The notes: generated by a model not told the origin, from the sequence alone. 64,000 nt of DNA from Saccharopolyspora dendranthemae (GCF_007829955.1 NZ_VIWX01000006.1:248001-312000); one strand, 5' to 3'. Shown: positions 7,776 through 18,000, numbered from the stretch's first letter. Program-made: numbers and translations.

Positions 7776-9041
7776 TCATCGTGGCAGATCGTCCACCGCT
7801 CGACCTCGCCGGTCCGCAGTTGCCTCCACCACTTCTGCCGCCGGCGTCAGCGTCCCGGTCCGCCTCAGGTGCAGCAGCACCACGCCGAAGGCGGTCACCA
7901 ACAGCGCAGCGCAGGTCGCTCCCGCGGCCGCCGGCCCGCCGAGATCCAGCATCGAACCGGCCAGCGGACCTGCCACCGCGATGCCCGTCGTGCCCGCGGT
8001 GGACGCCCAGCCGAACGCCTCGCCGCGCCGCTCCGGTGGCGCCAGGTCCGCCAGCCTGCCGTTGGCAGCGGCCAGCAGCGGTGCGATCGCCGTGCCGCCG
8101 AGCGCCAGCACTGCCCCGATCGCCCACGGCGAACCGGCCGACACCGGCGGCAGCACCGGGACCACCGCGCACAGCCCGAGCGCGCAGAAACCGGAGCGAA
8201 CCCACAGCCGGGACCGGGGGAATCCGCCCATCACCAGACCCCCTGCCAGCGAGCCCACGGCCCAGGCCATCGCCATCACCCCGGCCAGTCCCGGTTCGCC
8301 CCGTTCCCGCGCCCAGCCGACGAGGACCAGGTCCATCGAGACCAGCGCGCCGACGCTCAAGCTGAAGAAGCACAGCATCGACACGAACCCGCGCACCCGC
8401 ACCACACCGCCCGACGACCCCGGATCACCCGAGCCCAGGCCACCGCGGATCCCCGCACGCCACAACGCCGCCGCGAACAGGCCCGGCCCGATCAGCGCCC
8501 AGGTCGCCAGGACGACCAGCGCCGCCGAGGGGCTCCACGCCGCCACGACGAACGTGGCCAGCATCGGCGCCACGACGAAGAGCAGTTCCTGCAGCGTGGC
8601 CTCGACCGCGTAGGCCGCCTCGCGGGCCTCGCCGTGGGCGATCCGCGGCCACATCGACCGCGCCACCTGCCCCAGCGGCGGCGACGCGAGACCCGTGGCC
8701 AACGCAGCGAACAGCATCAGCCACCAGCGCGCCCCGTCGACCCAGTGCGCGATCGCGATCATCGCCGCGAACCCCGCTGCCTGGAAGAAACCGCTCACCA
8801 CCAGCACTTTCGCGACCGAGGTGCGGTCGGCCGCGCGGCCGCGCACGGGCCCGGCGATCGCCTGACCGATGGTCATCGAGGTGCACACCGCGCCACCGAT
8901 CGCGTACGAGCCGGTCCACTCGGCGATCAGGAACGTCAGCACCATCACCTGCGCCGGGATGTAGAGGCGCGCGAGCAGACCGGAACTCATCAGTGACGGA
9001 GCGTGTGGGACGGCAGCCAGCAGCCGGTAGGGACGCAGCAC
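7776..9041 (-). CDS. MFS transporter
   Basis: The 421-residue protein has about 12 hydrophobic helices in two halves. It carries the family's loop motif after the second helix (GPVRGRAADRTSVAK, a G-x3-D-R-x type) and a weaker repeat in the second half. It starts at GTG 9041 without a good ribosome site; the N-terminal PYRLLAAVPHAPSLMSSGLLARL agrees with related exporters. The substrate cannot be told. It heads the folD transcription unit. Confidence 0.85.
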   Translation of the reverse strand: MLRPYRLLAAVPHAPSLMSSGLLARLYIPAQVMVLTFLIAEWTGSYAIGGAVCTSMTIGQAIAGPVRGRAADRTSVAKVLVVSGFFQAAGFAAMIAIAHWVDGARWWLMLFAALATGLASPPLGQVARSMWPRIAHGEAREAAYAVEATLQELLFVVAPMLATFVVAAWSPSAALVVLATWALIGPGLFAAALWRAGIRGGLGSGDPGSSGGVVRVRGFVSMLCFFSLSVGALVSMDLVLVGWARERGEPGLAGVMAMAWAVGSLAGGLVMGGFPRSRLWVRSGFCALGLCAVVPVLPPVSAGSPWAIGAVLALGGTAIAPLLAAANGRLADLAPPERRGEAFGWASTAGTTGIAVAGPLAGSMLDLGGPAAAGATCAALLVTAFGVVLLHLRRTGTLTPAAEVVEATADRRGRAVDDLPR

Positions 9042-9160
9042 GTGATAACTGTGTCGTTCGGCACTGACGTACCGCTACTGGTTTTCCGGGCCCTTCGTTG
9101 ATCCAATACACCTGGTGGTGTGATGTTCATCGGCGGTTTCAGCAGGCAAGCTCTGGGGCG

Positions 9161-9188
9161 AGATCACCGACCTCACCCGGGGTGATCT
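9161..9188. promoter_or_regulatory. Inverted repeat upstream of the TNT-domain gene
   Basis: AGATCACC and GGTGATCT are perfect 8-base arms separated by 12 bases, 130 bases before the start of the TNT-domain protein and about 120 bases from the divergent MFS start. It could be an operator or a leader hairpin. The remainder of the 277-base gap shows nothing else I can name. Confidence 0.3.
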
Positions 9189-9318
9189 TGAAAACCGCCA
9201 CAAGACGATCACCGGCGGCGCGGATGTCACACACAGCGCACAACGCCGGGCCCGCGTCGAGTAGCGTTTCGGCGGGGTGGAGTCGGGTTGCCTCGTCGAG
9301 AGGGGGAGGATGTCACCC

Positions 9319-11832
9319 ATGTCGCGTCCGACAGCGATCAGTCCAGAAGAGCAGGAGCAGATCGCCCGCAAGATCGGTGTTCTGCTCTTACAAGGCGCTC
9401 CTGAGGACTGGCAGGAGATCACGGTGGAGTACCGCGCCACCGGCGAATACACCGACCTGCTGGGTGAGCTCACCGCGCAGGACGGCAGTTCACGCTCGCT
9501 CGAGCCGCCGACAGAGCTGCGCGAGATCTTCGAGCGCCTGCGTGAGGGCATGTACCGCCCCGACGTGGGCACCTGGTTGAGCGCGCTCTACGTGGTCGAG
9601 CGCCCGTCCAGTTACCGAATCGATATCAACTTCGACACCGAGCCTCAGTGGCAGCGGCCGCTGCCCCGCGCGGCCTACGTCGACGAGCTCCGCCGCTACC
9701 CGCGGTCCGAGGACAACATCCCGGACTGGATGCAGGAACGGGTCGACGGCACCTCGAACCCGCAGGCCGAGGACGCACCCGTGGTGCCAGACACGGTCGC
9801 CGGTCTCGAGGAAGAAGCCGGCTTCTCCTCCGACACCATCGGCTCCGGTCGCTTCCGGATCACCAGCGTCTTCGACGACGTCGACGACGAGGGCCGCCCG
9901 GTCGTGTCCGACCGGCGCCCGGTGCCCGCCGACGAGATCGGCGCGCTGCGGCAGTACCTGGAGAACGCTCCGGTCGTGCTGGCCTCGCGGGAGAACGAGG
10001 AAGACCACTTCGACCCCGAGCGCGCCCAGTCCGTCCCGGGCACCTGGCACACCGACGGGACCTGGTTGTGGCCGGGTTCGGTGGCCTACTACCTGGCCCA
10101 GTACGGCATGCCGCCGGAGACCGCACTGGTCGAGCACGTCCGCAGCCGCGGTTTCACCGTCGGCGACGTCGACGACGAGACCCGCGAGGCGGCCGTCAGC
10201 GAACTGGTCGACCAGCCCGACGACCTGCCCGCCGAGGAGCCCGAACCCGAATCCAACGGTGCAGTGCTCGCCGCTGGTGCCGGTGCCGGCGTCGCTGCGG
10301 GTGCCGCCGCAGTCGGGGCCGCCACGTCCGGGTTCTTGTCGGACGAACCGGAGGACGACGACTTCTACGAGCCGTTCGAAGACGAGACCGCTTCTGCGGC
10401 CTCGGGTTCCCGGCACGTGCTCGACGAGGAGGACGACGCTCCCGACGCTCAGGAAGTGCTGGCACAGCTGCACGACCGGCTGACCGACTTCCAGATCGAC
10501 AGCGATTCCTACCGGCTGGGCAGCCGCAGCGCGGACGCCCACTGCCTGGTGCAGGACGGCGAGGACTGGGTCGTCACGGGTGCCGAGGACGTCCGGTTCG
10601 CCCGCGTCGACCACGCTGCCGCGTACCTGCTCGGCCAGCTGCTGATGGAGCGTCCGGCCGCGTCGGCTCCGGCCGCCGCTGCCGCTCCGGTCGTGCCGGA
10701 GATCCCGGACCTGCCGCAGCGCGGCGCACCGGAAACCGATCTCCCGCAACGCGGTCAGCAGGAACCGGCCGACCTCCCGCAGCGCACCCCGGAGCCCGCC
10801 AGCGAGCTCCCGCAGCGCACGCCGGAATCGGCCGACCTCCCGCAGCGCGGTCAGCAGGAACCCGCTGACCTCCCGCAGCGCTCCCCGGAACCGGCCGCTG
10901 AGCTGCCCAAGCGCAGCCCGGAACCCTCGTCGGAGCTGCCGCAGCGCACGCCTCAGGCGTCGGAACTGCCCCAGCGCGCCGCGCGCGAGCCGGAGCAGTC
11001 CGGACCGAGCACGGGTGGCAACCCGCTGTTCACGGCGAACCAGGAATCCGCACCGGCTGCACAGGAGCCCGCACCGCAGGCCCCGCCGTCGCCGCCCGCC
11101 GAGGAGCCGACCCGGTTCCAGCCGGCGCCGTCGATGGAGCGTCCGCCGCAGGCTCCCCAGGCTCCGCCGTCCCCGCCCGCGGGGACCCCGGCGCAGCCGC
11201 AGGCCGGTGGCGCTCCGGGCTCGAACCCGCTGCCCAAGCGCCAGCCGCGCCGGGACAGCAATGCCCCGGTTCCCCCGTCCGCAGGCCCCGCGCAGGGTCC
11301 GGCCGGAGGTGCTGAGCGCCGTCCCGGTCCGAGCGGGCCCGGCATGGCCGGTCCGCAGCGGCAGGGTCCGCCGCCCGGGCCGCCGCGTCCTCAGCAGGGT
11401 CAGCCCCCGCAGGGTCAGCCGCAGGGTGCGCCGAACGGCCAACCGGCCAACGGTCAGCCCCCGCAGGGCCAGCAGGGTCAGCAGATCCAGCCGCTCAACG
11501 GCGAACCGCCGCTGACGCTGTACCGGGACCGCCGAATCGTCATGCTGCAGCCGGGCACCGAGCTGGACCGCTTCGGTGAGCCCAACGGCAACGTGATGTA
11601 CACCGTGCGCACCCCGTACACGCACCGCTCGCTGCCGCCGCAGTGGTCCAACCGGGCCTACGCGGCCTACCGGGTGCAGCGCCCGATCCAGGCGCTGCGC
11701 GGAACTGCGGTCGCGTGGTTCGAGCAGCCCGGTGGCGGCACGGCGTTCGTGCTCCCCGCGGCCGTCAGCGATCTCCTCGCCGACGGCACGCTCGCGGAGA
11801 TGCCGTCGAACGAGCGCCCGCCCATGGAGTGA
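9319..11832 (+). CDS. TNT-domain (NAD+ glycohydrolase-type toxin) protein with LPQR-repeat linker
   Basis: I choose ATG 9319 because GGGAGG lies 9 bases before it; ATG 9310 abuts that site. The 837-residue protein has an N-terminal globular part (about 1-110, with GAPEDWQEITVEYRATGEY) that resembles YezG-like immunity folds, then a region with TWHTDGTWLWPGSVAYYL, an Ala/Gly stretch, and nine tandem LPQR/LPKR units (about 461-555). A Pro/Gln-rich stalk follows, then a C-terminal TNT domain (about 728-830). TNT of M. tuberculosis CpnT hydrolyses NAD+; the Arg of ELDRFG and the Gln of EQPGGG are present here. No signal peptide is visible. Catalytic activity is not proven. Confidence 0.8.
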   Translation: MSRPTAISPEEQEQIARKIGVLLLQGAPEDWQEITVEYRATGEYTDLLGELTAQDGSSRSLEPPTELREIFERLREGMYRPDVGTWLSALYVVERPSSYRIDINFDTEPQWQRPLPRAAYVDELRRYPRSEDNIPDWMQERVDGTSNPQAEDAPVVPDTVAGLEEEAGFSSDTIGSGRFRITSVFDDVDDEGRPVVSDRRPVPADEIGALRQYLENAPVVLASRENEEDHFDPERAQSVPGTWHTDGTWLWPGSVAYYLAQYGMPPETALVEHVRSRGFTVGDVDDETREAAVSELVDQPDDLPAEEPEPESNGAVLAAGAGAGVAAGAAAVGAATSGFLSDEPEDDDFYEPFEDETASAASGSRHVLDEEDDAPDAQEVLAQLHDRLTDFQIDSDSYRLGSRSADAHCLVQDGEDWVVTGAEDVRFARVDHAAAYLLGQLLMERPAASAPAAAAAPVVPEIPDLPQRGAPETDLPQRGQQEPADLPQRTPEPASELPQRTPESADLPQRGQQEPADLPQRSPEPAAELPKRSPEPSSELPQRTPQASELPQRAAREPEQSGPSTGGNPLFTANQESAPAAQEPAPQAPPSPPAEEPTRFQPAPSMERPPQAPQAPPSPPAGTPAQPQAGGAPGSNPLPKRQPRRDSNAPVPPSAGPAQGPAGGAERRPGPSGPGMAGPQRQGPPPGPPRPQQGQPPQGQPQGAPNGQPANGQPPQGQQGQQIQPLNGEPPLTLYRDRRIVMLQPGTELDRFGEPNGNVMYTVRTPYTHRSLPPQWSNRAYAAYRVQRPIQALRGTAVAWFEQPGGGTAFVLPAAVSDLLADGTLAEMPSNERPPME

Positions 11833-11843
11833 GAACCCACGTG

Positions 11844-11879
11844 AGAGGGCCCCTTTCCCGCTTCGGGAAGGGGCCCTCT
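11844..11879. terminator. Hairpin terminator after the TNT-domain gene
   Basis: AGAGGGCCCCTTTCCC pairs with GGGAAGGGGCCCTCT (one bulged base) around a GCTTC loop, followed by TTTCG. It lies between two convergent genes and could stop transcription from both sides. Confidence 0.85.
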
Positions 11880-11910
11880 TTCGTTTCCCGGCTTGAGCCT
11901 GCGCGGTGGC

Positions 11911-12501
11911 TCAGTCGAGGTGCAGGCCGTGAGCCGCGGCGAAGGAGAGCGCGAGCGTGGTGTCGACCCGGGCGCCGCGCAGGTGGGCCTGGACGAGCGC
12001 ATCCGCGTCGAGGCGGGCGTCCCGGAGATCCGCGTTGTTCAGGCGGGCGCCCAGCATCCGCGCGCCGGTGAAGTCGACCTCGCCGAGGTCGCAGCCTCGG
12101 AAGTCGCACTCGGTGAGGTTGGCTTCCCGGAAGCGCGCCCCGTGCAGGTCGACGTCGCGCAGGTCGCAACGCCCCATGGCGACCAGGGTCAGGTCCGTTT
12201 CCCGGAACTTCAACGAGCGCAGCCTGCAGTCGGTGAAGCTGGAGCCGAGCAGGCTGCAGCCGTCGAAGCTGCTCTTGCCGAACACCGTGCGGTCGAACTT
12301 GCAGGACCGGAACGCGGTGGCGACGTGCTTCGACCCGTTGAGGTCGGTTCCGGTGAAGTCGCAGTCGGTGAACACGCAGTTGCGGGTGCTCAGGCCGGTC
12401 AGGTCCGCATCGGTGAACACGCATTGCTCGAAAGCCCTGCCGGACCACTCCTGATCCGTCAGGATCGCGTCCTGGAAGTCCTCACCGAGCGCGCTCGTCA
12501 T
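11911..12501 (-). CDS. Pentapeptide-repeat protein
   Basis: The 196-residue protein is built almost wholly of A(D/N)LXX-type pentapeptides (for example CVFTDADLTG, CDFTGTDLNG, CDLRDVDLHGARFREANL), which fold as a right-handed square beta helix. Start ATG 12501 was chosen inside a longer frame because repeats begin shortly after it. Some family members (MfpA, Qnr) mimic DNA and protect gyrase, but most have no known role and nothing here singles this one out. It is divergent from a VOC protein 42 bases away. Confidence 0.85.
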   Translation of the reverse strand: MTSALGEDFQDAILTDQEWSGRAFEQCVFTDADLTGLSTRNCVFTDCDFTGTDLNGSKHVATAFRSCKFDRTVFGKSSFDGCSLLGSSFTDCRLRSLKFRETDLTLVAMGRCDLRDVDLHGARFREANLTECDFRGCDLGEVDFTGARMLGARLNNADLRDARLDADALVQAHLRGARVDTTLALSFAAAHGLHLD

Positions 12502-12543
12502 GAACCCACCCTGGCACGAGCGCCCGACAACGCCGGAGGCGCC

Positions 12544-12894
12544 ATGCAGATCCGCCGAGTGGTCCCCAACATCAAGACCGCCGACATCGCGGCCACGCGC
12601 GATCACTACGTGCGGGTGCTCGGTTTCGAAGTGGTGATGGACATGGACTGGATCGTCACGCTCTGCGCCCCGGACGAGCGGATGCACCAGATCAGCCTGT
12701 TCACGGAGGACGCCACGGCCCCCGAGCACCCGGACATCTCCGTCGAGGTGGACGACGTCGACGCGGCCTACGAGGTGGCGTTGCAGCAGGGGGTGGAGAT
12801 CGTGCACCCGCTGACCGACGAACCGTGGGGCGTGCGGCGGTTCTTCCACCGCGATCCGAGCGGCACCGTCGTGAACACCCTGTCGCACCACTGA
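12544..12894 (+). CDS. VOC/glyoxalase-fold protein
   Basis: At 116 residues it is a single VOC domain with two beta-alpha-beta-beta-beta units: RRVVPNIKTADIAATRDHYVRVLGF at the front and WGVRRFFHRDPSGTVVNTLSHH at the end. The latter is the typical motif in which an acidic or histidine ligand meets a metal. VOC proteins include glyoxalases, extradiol dioxygenases and antibiotic-binding proteins, and the sequence does not decide between them. No strong ribosome site precedes ATG 12544. Confidence 0.8.
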   Translation: MQIRRVVPNIKTADIAATRDHYVRVLGFEVVMDMDWIVTLCAPDERMHQISLFTEDATAPEHPDISVEVDDVDAAYEVALQQGVEIVHPLTDEPWGVRRFFHRDPSGTVVNTLSHH

Positions 12895-12947
12895 GTACTA
12901 GTAGCGGGTGGCTTCGCGCAGCGGTTCCGCCCCGGGGACGCGACGGC

Positions 12948-13451
12948 CTACGGGACGACGACGACCGGGCGGACCGCCTCCACGACCAGCGTCGCGGGGA
13001 CCGTGCCGAGCAGACCGCCTCGCCTGCGCGAGCGGCCGACGACGATCAGGTCGGCGCGGTACTGCTCGGCGACCTGCTCCAGGCCCACCGCGGGGTCGCC
13101 CCGGTGGTGCACGAAGTCCCAGTCGATGTCCACCCACTTGAGGTGCGACACGACCTCCTGCTTGAGCTCTTCGACCAGGGATTCGGCGGCTTCGCTGGCG
13201 ACCGCGACGCCCATCGGCGACCAGTAGGCGACGCCGCCCACCGCCTCGACGTAGACGAGCACGAGGCGCGCGCGCTCACGCCGGGCGAGACCCGCCGCCC
13301 AGGCTGCGGCGTGGAAGCTGGCCGGGCTGCCGTCCATGCCGACGACGATGCCGCCCAGACCGTCCTTGCCGATCTCGAATTCACGCTTGGTGCTGTCGGC
13401 TTCGGCCACGCGGGAATGGTACTCAGTGCCCGGCCGCTGCGAACCCTTCAC
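12948..13451 (-). CDS. Universal stress protein (UspA family)
   Basis: One Usp domain occupies most of the 167 residues: GIVVGMDGSPASFHAAAWAA at the start and DLIVVGRSRRRGGLLGTVPATLVVEAVRPVVVVP at the end, close to the ATP-binding G-2x-G-9x-G(S/T) pattern, with the last small residue changed. The start is uncertain: GTG 13451 and GTG 13409 are both possible and neither has a good ribosome site. The Usp domain begins well after either. It may serve in stress or hypoxia survival as in mycobacteria. Confidence 0.85.
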   Translation of the reverse strand: MKGSQRPGTEYHSRVAEADSTKREFEIGKDGLGGIVVGMDGSPASFHAAAWAAGLARRERARLVLVYVEAVGGVAYWSPMGVAVASEAAESLVEELKQEVVSHLKWVDIDWDFVHHRGDPAVGLEQVAEQYRADLIVVGRSRRRGGLLGTVPATLVVEAVRPVVVVP

Positions 13452-13516
13452 CGGGGTGCGAGGCGATTCGTGCGCGCGTCTTCACCGCTGCGGGACGGCG
13501 CGTTAGGTTCGATCGC

Positions 13517-14809
13517 GTGACCGAAACCCGGCCCCTCACCGAGGCCCGCCCCCGCACCGAGGCCGAGCACCGCGCGCTGGACGCCGTGGACGTCGACGGC
13601 CTCGTCGACGAGCTCCGCGAGCTGGTGGCGATCCCCAGCGTCGGTGGCAGCACCGCCGAGCACGACGCCCAGCAGTGGTGCGCCGATCGGCTCGCCGCAC
13701 TCGGCCACCGCGTCGACCACTGGCGCATCGACGTCCGAGAACTGTCCGAGCAACCCGGTTTCCCCGGCCAGGAGGCCGACCGGGACGAGGCGTACGGCTG
13801 CGTGGGCACCAGCGGCGAGGGCGACCCGGCGCTGGTGTTCTGCGGGCACACCGACGTGGTGCCGCCCGGCGACCTGAACCGCTGGCCGGACCGCGATCCG
13901 TACGCGCTGCGCGTCTCCGACGGCATCGCCGCGGGCCGCGGCACCTGCGACATGAAGGGCGGCGTGGTGGCGTTCCTCGGCGCCCTGCGCGCGCTGCGCA
14001 GCGCGGGCGTCGAGCTGGCCCGTCCGGTCGCGGTGCACGCCGTCGCCGGCGAGGAGGACGGCGGGCTCGGCGCGTTCGCGACGCTGCAGCGCGGGCACCG
14101 GGGCGAGGCGTGCGTGATCGCCGAACCGACCCAGAACACCATCGTGGCGGCCAACGGCGGTTCGCTGACGTTCCGGCTGGAGATCCCCGGGCAGAGCACG
14201 CACGGGTCCACCCGCTACCGGGGCGTCAACGCGCTCGACAAGCTGGCCGGGTTGCTGCCGGTGCTGCGCGAGCTGGAGACCCGGCGCAACGTCGATCCCG
14301 ATCCGCTGGTGGAGCACCTGGAGATCCCGTACCCGTTGTCGGTCGGCACGGCCCGCGTCGGCGACTGGGCCAGCACCGTCCCGGATCTCGCGGTCGCCGA
14401 GGGCCGCTACGGCGTGCGGCTGGGCGAGTCCGTCGAGCAGGCCAAGACCGAGTTCGCCGCCGCCGTCGCCGAAGCCTGCGCCGCCGATCCGTGGCTGGCC
14501 GAGCACCCGGTCCGGGTCACGTGGCCGGGTGGCATCTTCGCCAGCGGCCGGTTCCCCGAAGGGCACCCGCTGCTCGACGAGACGGGCGAGGCGATCATCG
14601 CCGCCGGCGGCCCCGCCCCGGAGGTCGTGGGCGCCCCCTACGGCTCGGACCTGCGCCAGTACGCAGCGACCGGCATGCCGACGCTGCAGTACGGCCCGGG
14701 CGACGTCCGCTACGCGCACGCCGACGACGAGCACGTCAGCATCGCCGACCTGGAGCAGTGCACCCGCACCTTCGCCCTACTCGCCATCCGCAGATGCGGA
14801 ATCGCATAA
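13517..14809 (+). CDS. M20-family metallopeptidase/deacylase (ArgE/DapE-like)
   Basis: The 430-residue enzyme starts at GTG. It carries the di-zinc residues of the M20 family in order: FCGHTDVVPPGD (first His and Asp), RGTCDMKGG (bridging Asp), GEEDGG (catalytic and metal Glu), then AEPT and a late YAHADDEH histidine. A lid domain lies between, around QSTHGSTRYRGVNALDK. Such enzymes hydrolyse N-acyl amino acids or small peptides; ArgE, DapE and carboxypeptidase activities cannot be separated here. It stands alone between two minus-strand genes. Confidence 0.85.
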   Translation: MTETRPLTEARPRTEAEHRALDAVDVDGLVDELRELVAIPSVGGSTAEHDAQQWCADRLAALGHRVDHWRIDVRELSEQPGFPGQEADRDEAYGCVGTSGEGDPALVFCGHTDVVPPGDLNRWPDRDPYALRVSDGIAAGRGTCDMKGGVVAFLGALRALRSAGVELARPVAVHAVAGEEDGGLGAFATLQRGHRGEACVIAEPTQNTIVAANGGSLTFRLEIPGQSTHGSTRYRGVNALDKLAGLLPVLRELETRRNVDPDPLVEHLEIPYPLSVGTARVGDWASTVPDLAVAEGRYGVRLGESVEQAKTEFAAAVAEACAADPWLAEHPVRVTWPGGIFASGRFPEGHPLLDETGEAIIAAGGPAPEVVGAPYGSDLRQYAATGMPTLQYGPGDVRYAHADDEHVSIADLEQCTRTFALLAIRRCGIA

Positions 14810-14865
14810 GCCCCAAGCACCGAAGGTGCTTTCTCACCACACCACCCGACCAACCCACGTCAGGC

Positions 14866-15035
14866 AAGCGGCGAAGCAGCTTTCTCACTGCCCCACCCGA
14901 GCAACCGGCACCGCCGCGGGTTCTGAGCGGCTCTCTGGTGAGGACAGCCGAAGCGCCGCGTATCCACTCATACTCAAGTCTCGGATCCCGGAGCCAGAGA
15001 GCCGCTCAGGTTCCGCTACCCGCACCGCCACGCAA
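14866..15035 (-). repeat. ~170-bp structured multi-hairpin element, copy A
   Basis: Read on the minus strand this aligns along its length with 62430-62596. A perfect 16-bp stem (CTGAGCGGCTCTCTGG at 14923-14938 with its complement at 14994-15009) encloses an inner hairpin, and a small hairpin with a GAA/TTC loop lies at 14866-14882. Conserved blocks include GCGGTGCGGGTAGCGGAACC and GAACCCGCGGCGGTGC. The outer edge of this copy (14828-14906) also carries a 28-bp direct repeat in two copies, 24 of 28 identical. It fills the 266-base convergent gap between the M20 gene and dnaE2. Confidence 0.8.
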
Positions 15036-15075
15036 CAAGACCACAGAGCAGTGTCAGTGAAAGTCGCGGTAGTTG

Positions 15076-18000
15076 TCAGTGGAAGTCACGAGATTCTGAC
15101 GGAACTCGAATGTCGAGCTTCTGCAACCGATCCGCCCGCAGATTCACCACCGACTCCGTCCGCTCCACCACCCCGCGCACCAACAACGCCGCGCTGGTCC
15201 GCCCGACCTTCCGATACCGGGCCCACAACCCGGGCGAGCAGACGACGTTGACCGTTCCGGTTTCGTCCTCCAGGTTCAGGAACGTGATCCCGCCGGCGGT
15301 GGACGGCCGCTGCCGGTGCGTCACGGCCCCACCCACCAGCACTCGGGTCCCGTGCTCCACTTCGGACAGACGTGCGGCCGGAAGTGCGCCGAGCTCGTCG
15401 AGCCGGGCTCGGACGAACTGCAGCGGGAAGCTGTCCGGCGACACCCCTGTCGCCCACACGTCAGCCGCCGCCTTCTCGACTCCGTCCATCCCGGGCAGGG
15501 CCGGGGCGCCCGGCGAAACGGTGGTGCCGGGCAGCCGGTCTGGTCGTTCGCGAGCCGCCGCCGCGGCGTTCCACAGCGCTTCGCGCCGGGTCAGGCCGAA
15601 GCAGTCGAAGACCCCGCCGGTGGCCAGCGCCTCCATCTGCGGTGCGTTCAGCCGCACTCGCCGCGCCACGTCTGCCATGTCGGCGAACGGCCCCCGCGCC
15701 GCGCGCTCGGCGGTCAGCTCCTCCGCGAGGTCTTCACCGAGCTTGCGCACCGACGACAGGCCGAGCCGGACGGCCTGACCGCCGGTGCTGGCCGGCTCCG
15801 GTTCCAGGTCGGCGTGCACGCGGCTGGCGTTGATGTCCGGACCGCGCACCACCACGCCGTGCCTGCGCGCGTCAGCGACCAGTGATTGCGGCGAGTAGAA
15901 GCCCATCGGTTGCGCTTTGAGCAGTGCCGCGCAGAACGCCGCCGGGTAGTAGCGCTTGAACCAGGCGCTGGCGAACACCAGCAGCGCGAAGCTCAACGCG
16001 TGGCTCTCCGGGAACCCGTAGTTGGCGAAGGCCAGCATCCGCTGGTAGATGTGCTCGGCCAGGTCTTCGCCGATGCCGTTGGCGGCCATGCCCTGGAAGA
16101 GCCTGTCGCGCAGTCGTTCCATGCGTTCCGCGGAGCGCTTGGCGCCCATGGCCCGGCGCAGCTGGTCGGCTTCGGACGGGCTGAACCCTGCGACGTCGAC
16201 GGCAAGCTGCATCAGCTGCTCCTGGAACAGCGGGACCCCCAGGGTCTTCTGCAGCGCGCCCTTCATCAGGGGGTGGTCGTAGTCCCAGTCCTCCTCGTCG
16301 TTGCGGCGCCGGATGTAGGGGTGCACCGATCCGCCCTGGATGGGGCCGGGCCTGATCAGCGCGACCTCGACGACCAGGTCGTAGAACTCGCGGGGTTTGA
16401 GCCGGGGCAGCGTGGCCAGCTGCGCGCGGCTCTCCACCTGGAACACCCCGATCGCGTCGGCTCTGCAGAGCATCGCGTAGACCTCCGGGTCGGAGAGGTC
16501 CAGCTCACCGAGGTCGACGTCGAGGCCGTGGTGCTCGCTGGTCATGTCGATGGCGTAGTGCAGCGCGGAGAGCATTCCCAGACCGAGCAGGTCGAACTTG
16601 ACCAGCCCGACGGTGGCGCAGTCGTCCTTGTCCCACTGCAGCACGGTCCGACCGGGCATCCGCGCCCACTCCACCGGGCACACCTCGCTGACCGGCTGGT
16701 GGCAGATCACCATGCCGCCGGAGTGAATCCCCAGGTGCCGGGGGAAGCCCATCAGATCGTCGGCGAGTTCGCGCACCGCGGAGGGGATGTCGGAGTCCGC
16801 GGGCAACGGGCCCCAGTGCTCGATCTCCTTGCTCCAGGCGTCCTGCTGACCGGGCGAGTAGCCGAGCGCGCGGGCGACGTCGCGCACCGCCGACTTCGGC
16901 CGGTAGCCGATGATGTTGGCGACCTGCGCGGCGTGCGTGCGGCCGTACTTGGCGTAGACGTACTGGATGACTTCCTCGCGGCGGTCCGACTCGATGTCGA
17001 TGTCGATGTCCGGCGGCCCGTCCCGTTCCGGGGCGAGGAACCGCTCGAACAGCAGCTGGTAGCGCACCGGATCGGCGTTGGTGATGCGCAGCGCGAAGCA
17101 CACGGCGGAGTTCGCGGCCGATCCCCTGCCCTGGCACAGGATCCGCTCCTTCCGGCAGAAGTCGACGATGTCGTGCACCACCAGGAAGTAGCCGGGGAAT
17201 TCGAGCTCCTCGATCACCGCCAGCTCGTGCTCGATCTGCCGGTAGGCATCCGGCGCCGCTTGCGGCGGCCCGTAGCGCTCGAGCGCGCCGAGGTAGGACA
17301 GCTCGCGCAGGTGGCTGGCCTCGGTGTGGCCGGGCGGCACGTCGAACGGCGGCAGCTGCGGGACGACCAGGCTCAGGTCGAAGGCGAAGGACTTGCCCAG
17401 CTCGGCGGCCCGCTGCACCGCACCCGGGTAGCGGGCGAAGCGCTCGGCCATCTCGACACCGGAACGCAGGTGGTTGCCCGCCCAGGCCGGCAGCCACCCG
17501 TCCATGTCGTCCAGGCTGCGCCGCGCCCGGACGGCCGCGACGACGCTCGCCAGCCGGGCGCTCTCCGGCCGCGCCAGGTGCGCGCCGGTGGAGGCAACCG
17601 TGGACAGCCCGGCGCGGTCGGCGAGCTCGGCGAGGGCGTCGTTGCGCGCCGAATCGGTGGGCAACCCGTGGTCGGTGAGCTCGACGGTGACGTGGTCGCG
17701 GCCGAAGAGCCCGACCAGCCGGTCGAGTTCGGCTGCCGCCGCGTCCGTCCCCCCGGCCGCCAGCGCCGCCTGCACAGCGCCCTTGCGGCAGCCGGTGAGC
17801 ACCTGCCAGTGCCCGGCCGAGTCGGCGGCCAGCTCCTCCAGCCGGTACTCCGGACGGCCCTTCTCCTCGCCGCGCAGCTGGGCCGTGCTGATCGCCCGGC
17901 ACAGCGAGGCGTAGCCGTCGAGGTCGCGGGCCAGCACCAGCAGGTGCCCGCCCTCGGGGTCGGGGATGCCGTTCTGCGGCTGGGTGAGCCCCAGGCTCAG

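Noticed and set aside
9075..9580. Overlapping frames on both strands in the MFS/TNT intergenic region
   Set aside because: Neither has a ribosome site or recognisable motif, and both run into the start of the TNT-domain gene.
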